Positions 5,027 to 10,260 of a DNA stretch of 10,260 nt are shown here, in pieces. Position 1 is the first letter of the stretch, and each line of letters begins with the position of its first letter. Both the position numbers and the translations under genes were made by a program. The notes below the pieces were generated by a model. That model had not been told where the DNA came from and made no database searches. It saw only the letters and a program-made list of their open reading frames with translations. Origin of the DNA: an uncultured Bacteroidales bacterium (lineage in GTDB: Bacteria > Bacteroidota > Bacteroidia > Bacteroidales > F082); assembly GCA_937902805.1 (NCBI GenBank), contig CALEMB010000213.1:1-10260 (forward strand), given 5' to 3'.

Positions 5027-7495
5027 TTAATAACCTTCTTCAGATTGTTCGCCGCCACCACTGTCATCATCGTCGTCGCCTTCAGGGCGGCCGCGCTTGA
5101 TGTTCTGCTGGTTGATACGGTAGTTGAAGTTGAGCGAGAACGAACGACGGTTCCAGGTGCTGGTGCTGTATTGCCAGAAGCCGTCGCCCCAAGACTCACC
5201 GCCCATGCTGCGGCTGTTGAACAGGTCGCGCACGTTGAAGGTGACCGTGCCGTTGCCATGCAAGATTTCCTTGCTCACGGCGAGGTCTATCCACCAGTTG
5301 CCCTTACGCATTCCGAGAGGCTCCTTGTGCGGTCCCATAACATGCGCCGTCAGCTGGAAATCAAACCAGTTCTTAATCTTGAACTTCGACACCATACGAC
5401 CAAAGAGCATCCATGATTCGGTCTCGTAGTATTGCTCTTCAATGTATCCTCGTGTATAGGAACGGAAGAAGTTGACATTTCCGTTCAGGTTCCACCATTT
5501 CGTCATCTGCCCTTGGGCGACAGCCTCCACACCAAAGTCGTCGGCCTTGCCGAAGTTGATGGGCATGCTATAAAACACGCCGTCGTCCTCGTATGTGTAA
5601 TGGCGTATTGTGTTGGTTCCGTGGCGATAATAAGCCGTGAAATTGAAGCTCGCTTTGTCCCAGAAATGGATGTAGCCCAGCTCGTAACTGTCCATATAGG
5701 TCGGCTTCAAGGCGGGATTACCCATGCGAATATTGCGGTTATCGTTGTAGGATCGGAAAGGACTCATCTGCCAGAAGCCCGGACGACGGATGCGACGCGT
5801 GTAACTCACTTGGAACTGGTTGTTTTCATTCACCGAATAATTCAAGTGGGCACTGGGGAAGAAGTCGAAATACGGCTTGCCTCCGTTGATGGAGTCGGTG
5901 CCATCATGGGCATAACCTTTCAGGTTGGTCATGATGTCGGTCATCTCGACACGCAAGCCGACTTGTCCCGACCAACGGCCCCAATCGTTGCCGAGGCTGG
6001 TGTACAATGCCGCCACCTGCTCGCTGTATACATAATCGTAGCAGTAGTCGCTCAGAGGGACATAGACACCAAGGCTGTCCTTCTCGGTCACCGTCGAGAG
6101 GCTGGTAATGTTGCGATTGGTGTATTTCGCACCGATTTCCCACTGCGCCTTGGTGAGGAAGGGATGCACATAGTCGACGCTGGCCTGCAGGTTGCGCATA
6201 CGCTCGTTGTTGCTGGTCTTTTGCAACAGGGTCCACAGCGGCTCCGTCATGTCCCTGTCGGGATATAGTGTCTCGGTAATGTCGGAGCTGGCGTTTTCGG
6301 CATTGGTGAAGAAACGGACGTTGGCCTTCAGGCTGCGCCCTTTACGTTCAAAGGTCTTGTCGTAGTCCAAGGTGACTTCATACATCGGCTCCAATTCCAA
6401 ATAATCTTCGGCACGGACGTCGAATGACGACTCGCCCGCCAGCGGATAGACATCGGAATACTCCACCACGGGATGGGTCTCCAACCTGCCGTAGCGGTAC
6501 ACGAATGCCGCACTAACGATATCATTGTCAGTGATATAATAATCAGCACCGAGGCGCACGTTGTGACCCATGCGGCGCATCTTGCGTTCCGTGGTTTGGT
6601 CGGTGAGTTGGGTGTAGATGGTGTCGCCCTCCACCATGTTGAAACGTTTGGTTTGGTTCACGCCGCCACCGATGTTGTGGCGGTTGTTGAAGCCATAGCT
6701 GGCAAAGAGGTTCCAGCGCTTGAGGCGGTAGTTGGCCGAGAGGCTCGCGCCATACATCCAAGGATAACCTCCGCGCACATTGACGGTGCCGTTGAAACCC
6801 TGGCGTTTGTCCTTTTTCAGGATGATATTGATGATGCCTGCCGAGCCTTCCGCATCATAACGCACCGACGGGTTGGTGATGACTTCAATCCTTTCAATCA
6901 TGTCGCCTTGCAAAGTACGCAAGGCATCTTGGGTACTCATACCTGAAAGTCCCGACTCCTTGCCGTCGATGAGGATACGCACGCCATCGTCGCCTCGCAG
7001 GCTGACATTGCCTTCCACGTCGACCGAGACGGCTGGAATGTTTTCGAGCACCTCGATGGCGTTACCGGCAGTGTTGGAGACATCCTTACCCACATTGAAG
7101 ACACGTTTGTCGAGCGTCATTTCGTAAGTACTCTGCTCTGCCACCACATCCACTTCGCTGAGCACACGGCTGTCGGGCGAGAGGCTAATCTTTCCCACGT
7201 CAACAGTCGTTTTCGTGCCGTCGAGGGTGACGTTTTTGTATTTGGTGATGAAGCCCATGTATTGCACCTCAAGGACATATCGGCCTTTCTCCAGTTGCAA
7301 CTCAAAAGCCCCTGTAGGCTCGGTAATGCAACCCGAAACGAAAGTCGTGTCAGGCAAGGCGCAGGCGCGCACCGTGGCGTATTCCATGGGATGTCCCGTC
7401 GAATTGTCATACACATGGCCTTTCACCGTGATGGCGGCACAGGCAAAATGAACACTAAACAATAATGCTAATGCGATGAGAAACAATTTCTTCAT
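5027..7495 (-). CDS. TonB-dependent-receptor-like outer-membrane beta-barrel protein
   Basis: The 822-residue protein has a signal peptide (1-20, ACA then Ala). A carboxypeptidase-regulatory-like beta domain (about 22-105) starts ITVKGHVYDNSTGHPMEYATV. A plug-like domain follows at about 130-228, containing IPAVSVDVEGNVSLRGDDG, the RILIDGK strand and the ERIEVITNPSVRYDAEGSAGIINIIL end. The remainder, about 232-800, is a barrel of alternating aromatic strands of the outer-membrane beta-barrel family 3 type. This group resembles TonB-dependent transporters, but I see no clear SusC signature and no SusD partner next door, so the substrate cannot be stated. The last 18 residues (805-822) form an unusual acidic tail with five consecutive Asp, then Gly-Gly-Gly and a final Tyr, after the last barrel strand. 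It lies 53 nt downstream of priA but has its own promoter candidate. Confidence 0.9.
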   Translation of the reverse strand: MKKLFLIALALLFSVHFACAAITVKGHVYDNSTGHPMEYATVRACALPDTTFVSGCITEPTGAFELQLEKGRYVLEVQYMGFITKYKNVTLDGTKTTVDVGKISLSPDSRVLSEVDVVAEQSTYEMTLDKRVFNVGKDVSNTAGNAIEVLENIPAVSVDVEGNVSLRGDDGVRILIDGKESGLSGMSTQDALRTLQGDMIERIEVITNPSVRYDAEGSAGIINIILKKDKRQGFNGTVNVRGGYPWMYGASLSANYRLKRWNLFASYGFNNRHNIGGGVNQTKRFNMVEGDTIYTQLTDQTTERKMRRMGHNVRLGADYYITDNDIVSAAFVYRYGRLETHPVVEYSDVYPLAGESSFDVRAEDYLELEPMYEVTLDYDKTFERKGRSLKANVRFFTNAENASSDITETLYPDRDMTEPLWTLLQKTSNNERMRNLQASVDYVHPFLTKAQWEIGAKYTNRNITSLSTVTEKDSLGVYVPLSDYCYDYVYSEQVAALYTSLGNDWGRWSGQVGLRVEMTDIMTNLKGYAHDGTDSINGGKPYFDFFPSAHLNYSVNENNQFQVSYTRRIRRPGFWQMSPFRSYNDNRNIRMGNPALKPTYMDSYELGYIHFWDKASFNFTAYYRHGTNTIRHYTYEDDGVFYSMPINFGKADDFGVEAVAQGQMTKWWNLNGNVNFFRSYTRGYIEEQYYETESWMLFGRMVSKFKIKNWFDFQLTAHVMGPHKEPLGMRKGNWWIDLAVSKEILHGNGTVTFNVRDLFNSRSMGGESWGDGFWQYSTSTWNRRSFSLNFNYRINQQNIKRGRPEGDDDDDSGGGEQSEEGY

Positions 7496-7533
7496 AGTTG
7501 AAATAGTAACATCAGTAATATGTTAATTTTTTG

Positions 7534-7541
7534 CAAAAATA
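7534..7541 (-). promoter_or_regulatory. Candidate -7 promoter box of the barrel gene
   Basis: On the minus strand this reads TATTTTTG, an exact match to the Bacteroidota -7 consensus TAnnTTTG, in the 53-bp gap between priA and the barrel gene. A start about 7 nt downstream would give a leader of roughly 30 nt. I see no good -33 TTTG at the expected distance, which falls inside the priA 3' end. The box suggests the barrel gene need not depend on read-through from priA. Confidence 0.45.
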
Positions 7542-7548
7542 GACATTT

Positions 7549-10041
7549 TTACATCGGGTCCACATCTATTTGCACCTGAACCGACTTATATTCCGAATTT
7601 TGCTGAAAAAGACGGATTTGTTGCGCAATCAACTCCTTTACCTTCTGGGTGTTGTAGTCCCTGCGGAACTTCACCATCATTTGCTTGATATACAAGTTTT
7701 TGACTCTTGAAACTACTGGATATTCCGGCCCCAGCAAATCCTGCTTGAAGATGGGGCGCAACATGCCAGCCAACTCCGCTGCGGCAGGATTGAGTTTCTG
7801 GTAATCCTGATGCTTCATTCGGATGAGGATGAGGCGGTAGAACGGCGGATAGCCAAACTGCTGTCGGATGACCATTTGCTTGTCGTAGAGGCCACGGAAA
7901 TCATTGCGCAACACATCCTGCAACACGGGATGCGACGGCTCGTAGGTCTGGATGATGACCTTGCCCTGCTTGCCTTTCCTGCCTGCCCTTCCCGCCACCT
8001 GCGCCATCAGTTGGAAACTGCGTTCGTGAGCGCGAAAATCGGGGAAGGAAAGCATATTGTCAGCATTGAGGATGCCCACCACCTTCACTGAGTCGAAGTC
8101 CAAGCCCTTGGTGACCATCTGCGTACCCACAAGGATGTTGGTTTCCTTGTCCTGAAAGCGTTCCAAGATGCTCTGATAGTCGTTTTTTGAGCGTGTGGTA
8201 TCGAGGTCGAGGCGGGCGACCTTGGCCTCGGGCATGACGAGACTCAGATCCTCCTCAATCTTCTCAGTACCGAAGCCGTGCATGCGAATGTTGGTGCTGT
8301 GACAAACGGGACATTCCGTCGGCACGCTGGCTGTGTAGCCACAATAATGGCAGCGCAACACGTTTTGGCTCTTATGATAAATGAGGCTCACATCACAATT
8401 GATGCATTGCGGTACATGATGACAGTCATCGCATTCCAGACGCAAAGAAAAACCGCGTCGGTTTTGGAACAGAATAGTTTGATTGTGTTCGTCCAAAGCC
8501 TCCTTCATGGCATCCAACAAGGTGCTGCCAAAGTCGGCTTTCATGGTCTTGCGACGATGCTCCACGCGCATATCGCTGAGGATGATTTCCGGCATCTGCA
8601 CGCCGCCGTAGCGCTCAGTGATTTCCACAAGGTGATAGCGCCCACTCAAAGCATTGAAATAGCTCTCGTAAGACGGTGTGGCCGAGCCTAATACAACATT
8701 CGCCTTGTGCATGGCAGCCAACACGATGGCGGCATCACGGGCGTTGTAGCGCGGCGCGGGGTCCACCTGCTTGAAACTGCTGTCGTGCTCCTCGTCGACG
8801 ATGATAAGACCGATGTCGGAATACGGCAAAAGGATGGCCGAACGCGAGCCGATGATGATTTGTTGTTTTGGAGAGCGGGTCTGCTCAAAGTCTCGCACTT
8901 GGTTCCACACCTCTACCCTTTCGTTGTTGCCATAACGAGAATGGTACACGCCCAACCTATCGCCAAAGTATTCCTTCAAGCGGTTGATAATTTGTGCTGT
9001 AAGTGCAATTTCCGGCAACAAGTAAAGCACTTGCTTTCCTTTGTCAATCGCTTCCTTGATAAGCTTGATATAAATGGCCGTCTTGCCGCTGGAGGTCACA
9101 CCATGGAGCAAGATAGGCTTGTTCTCGACAAAGCCTTCCTTGATGCCATCAAAGGCTCTCTGTTGGGCTTCGGTGAGCTGGATGGTGTCCACATCAGTTT
9201 GCACCTTAAACTCTTTTAGGCGGCTCACCTTGCGCTCATAGACCTCAAAAACGCCCTTGTCAGCCATGTTTTTCAGGATGGTCGAAGTGGCGTTGGCTTT
9301 TTCCAACAGGGTCTTCGCCATCACTTCGTTGTCGCAGTCGCCGCCAAGGGTGATGAAAGCCAGCAACACCTCCAATTGCTTGTAGGCGCGCTTGGTTAAA
9401 TGGTCCATCAGTTCTTGAAGCTTAGCCTCGTCACGATATTCGCCCGAAAGCCTGGCAAAGCGTTCGTATTTGGCCTTGTATTTCTCGTTCAGTTCCTCTT
9501 CCATCACGAGAAGGCCCTTCTCCATCATACTGTGTATCAACGGCATCACCTTTTTGAAACCGATGATTTTGCTCACCTCGCTCACCGTTATCTTCGGCTT
9601 GATCTGCAAGGCTTCCACGATGAGATACTCGAAGTCGTTCAAGGCCACGGAATCAAGGACATAATCGGGTGAAAGTGCCACCGTCGTCTCGCTGCTCAGT
9701 TTCAGGGCGGAGGGCAAGGCGGCTTGCATCACCTCGCCAGGATGGCACATATAATAGGTTTTCACCCAGTCCCAAAACTTCAGCTGCTTGTCGTTTACAA
9801 TCGGCTGGTCGTCAAGCAAATCCGTCAGGAATTTCACCTCCACCGAAGGCACTTGCTCCGTTAGGCTCACAATGAGCCCCGACATGATTTTGGTTTTGCC
9901 GAACTGCACCACCGCCCTTTGTCCCACACGTACTTGATCGTTTAAGGCGTAGGGCACACGATAGGTGAAGGTGCCTGGCACCGGAATGGGTAACAGGACC
10001 TCAGCAAATAAGGTGATTCTATCGGATGAAGGGGTGGTCAT
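7549..10041 (-). CDS. priA: Primosomal protein N' (PriA, replication-restart helicase)
   Basis: PriA is a superfamily 2 DNA helicase that binds stalled forks and reloads the replicative helicase. This protein has 830 residues; E. coli PriA has 732. The N-terminal 3' DNA-end-binding domain (about 10-105) begins ITLFAEVLLPIPVPGTFTYRVP. The helicase core has Walker A GVTSSGKT (314-321), the DEEH Walker B box (416-419), GSATPS (452-457) and the QVAGRAGR motif VI (681-688). Between the lobes lie four Cys pairs for two zinc ions: 537/540, 546/549, 564/567 and 577/580. All expected catalytic and zinc residues are present. The extra length lies mostly in the stretch between about 180 and 285, before the helicase core. 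The start at 10041 is supported by the conserved N-terminus; no Shine-Dalgarno is visible, as usual in this phylum. The downstream barrel gene looks functionally unrelated. Confidence 0.97.
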   Translation of the reverse strand: MTTPSSDRITLFAEVLLPIPVPGTFTYRVPYALNDQVRVGQRAVVQFGKTKIMSGLIVSLTEQVPSVEVKFLTDLLDDQPIVNDKQLKFWDWVKTYYMCHPGEVMQAALPSALKLSSETTVALSPDYVLDSVALNDFEYLIVEALQIKPKITVSEVSKIIGFKKVMPLIHSMMEKGLLVMEEELNEKYKAKYERFARLSGEYRDEAKLQELMDHLTKRAYKQLEVLLAFITLGGDCDNEVMAKTLLEKANATSTILKNMADKGVFEVYERKVSRLKEFKVQTDVDTIQLTEAQQRAFDGIKEGFVENKPILLHGVTSSGKTAIYIKLIKEAIDKGKQVLYLLPEIALTAQIINRLKEYFGDRLGVYHSRYGNNERVEVWNQVRDFEQTRSPKQQIIIGSRSAILLPYSDIGLIIVDEEHDSSFKQVDPAPRYNARDAAIVLAAMHKANVVLGSATPSYESYFNALSGRYHLVEITERYGGVQMPEIILSDMRVEHRRKTMKADFGSTLLDAMKEALDEHNQTILFQNRRGFSLRLECDDCHHVPQCINCDVSLIYHKSQNVLRCHYCGYTASVPTECPVCHSTNIRMHGFGTEKIEEDLSLVMPEAKVARLDLDTTRSKNDYQSILERFQDKETNILVGTQMVTKGLDFDSVKVVGILNADNMLSFPDFRAHERSFQLMAQVAGRAGRKGKQGKVIIQTYEPSHPVLQDVLRNDFRGLYDKQMVIRQQFGYPPFYRLILIRMKHQDYQKLNPAAAELAGMLRPIFKQDLLGPEYPVVSRVKNLYIKQMMVKFRRDYNTQKVKELIAQQIRLFQQNSEYKSVQVQIDVDPM

Positions 10042-10073
10042 TTATTTCATTGGATCTTCGATTTGTTGTCGCT

Positions 10074-10159
10074 TTGCGTCATTGCGAGGAGGAACGACGA
10101 AGCAATCCAGGAATAGAGTTTCATCTCTAGATTGCTTCGCTACGCTCGCAATGACGCAA
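10074..10159. repeat. Long imperfect inverted repeat (REP/MITE-like palindrome)
   Basis: The left arm begins TTGCGTCATTGCGAG at 10074 and the right arm ends in its exact complement CTCGCAATGACGCAA at 10159. Inner blocks GAAGCAATC and GATTGCTTC also pair, with a few mismatches and a small insertion between blocks. A terminal TAGAG/CTCTA stem closes on a TTTCAT loop (about 10113-10128). Palindromes built on GTCATTGCGAG...GAAGCAATC recur between genes in many bacterial genomes. No transposase is present here. It sits 32 bp upstream of priA and just past a possible gene end, so it may act as a transcript-end structure for that neighbour. Confidence 0.85.
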
Positions 10160-10162
10160 GCG

Positions 10163-10219
10163 TCAATGAGAGTTCACCGTAGTGTAGCCCACCAACTCAT
10201 CGTAGCCTTTGAGAGATCG
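10163..10219 (-). CDS. Possible 3' end of an unidentified gene, cut by contig end
   Basis: On the minus strand the frame from 10219 to the TGA at 10163-10165 reads 18 codons ending GYDELVGYTTVNSH. The composition looks protein-like, and this is the longest of the three minus-strand frames in this short piece. The 5' part is missing because adapter sequence begins at 10220. The stop lies 3 bp from the inverted repeat, and the next gene in the same direction is priA. A plus-strand frame over the same bases (ATG at 10166) is also open, so the call is tentative. I do not recognise the product. Confidence 0.35.
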   Translation of the reverse strand, partial: RSLKGYDELVGYTTVNSH

Positions 10220-10260
10220 AGATCGGAAGAGCGTCGTGTAGGGAAAGAGTGTAGATCTCG
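10220..10260. other. Illumina TruSeq adapter read-through (artefact)
   Basis: From 10220 the sequence starts AGATCGGAAGAGCGTCGTGT and continues without mismatch along the complement of the TruSeq universal adapter to the window end. This is library-construction DNA left in the assembly, not part of the organism. Genomic sequence ends at about 10219. Confidence 0.97.

Noticed and set aside
5432..6268. 278-codon plus-strand frame opposite the barrel gene
   Set aside because: The minus strand encodes a continuous barrel here. The long antisense frame follows from codon bias, and its Val/His-rich product has no recognisable fold.
5027..7495. SusC-type polysaccharide utilisation locus
   Set aside because: There is no SusD-like lipoprotein or glycan enzyme next to the barrel gene, and the barrel resembles the family 3 outer-membrane type rather than SusC.
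1..10260. CRISPR array, tRNA, rRNA or transposase gene
   Set aside because: No regularly spaced repeat/spacer pattern, no tRNA or rRNA-like sequence and no transposase frame was seen on either strand. The repeats present are too short, too few or palindromic.

Overview
The window looks like a piece of a Bacteroidales (phylum Bacteroidota) chromosome, probably a draft or metagenome contig end. The evidence is three secreted proteins with type IX secretion (T9SS) type A C-terminal sorting domains, a TonB-dependent-receptor-like outer-membrane barrel with an N-terminal carboxypeptidase-regulatory-like domain, an ECF sigma factor followed by a small one-helix candidate anti-sigma protein, absence of clear Shine-Dalgarno sequences, and a TAnnTTTG-type promoter box. 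No genus can be named from the sequence alone.

Layout. Positions 1-532 hold no convincing gene but several short repeats: an AT-only hairpin, a heptamer tandem repeat, a 10-bp direct repeat and a decayed 22-bp triplet. A minus-strand gene (533-1342) encodes a secreted leucine-rich-repeat protein with a T9SS tail. Divergent from it, after a 170-bp shared upstream region, runs a tight five-gene plus-strand cluster: ECF sigma factor (1513-2049), candidate anti-sigma factor (2053-2442), unrecognised lipoprotein (2450-3289), T9SS-tailed beta-rich protein (3315-4187) and T9SS-tailed thioredoxin-fold protein (4192-4956). Gaps inside the cluster are 3, 7, 25 and 4 nt, so one transcript is likely. A bidirectional terminator hairpin (4992-5022) separates it from the convergent minus-strand genes: the outer-membrane barrel gene (5027-7495), with its own candidate promoter, and upstream of that priA (7549-10041), the primosomal helicase. 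Upstream of priA lie a long imperfect inverted repeat (10074-10159) and what may be the last 18 codons of another minus-strand gene (10163-10219).

The final 41 bases (10220-10260) are Illumina TruSeq adapter sequence, not genomic DNA. The contig therefore ends artificially and the last gene is cut there.

Functionally, the most coherent unit is the sigma/anti-sigma/lipoprotein/T9SS-cargo cluster. The inference is an envelope-sensing regulator co-transcribed with surface or secreted products, one of which is a CxxC thioredoxin-like protein. The divergent LRR gene may share this control: an 8-bp sequence occurs in inverted orientation next to both candidate start regions.
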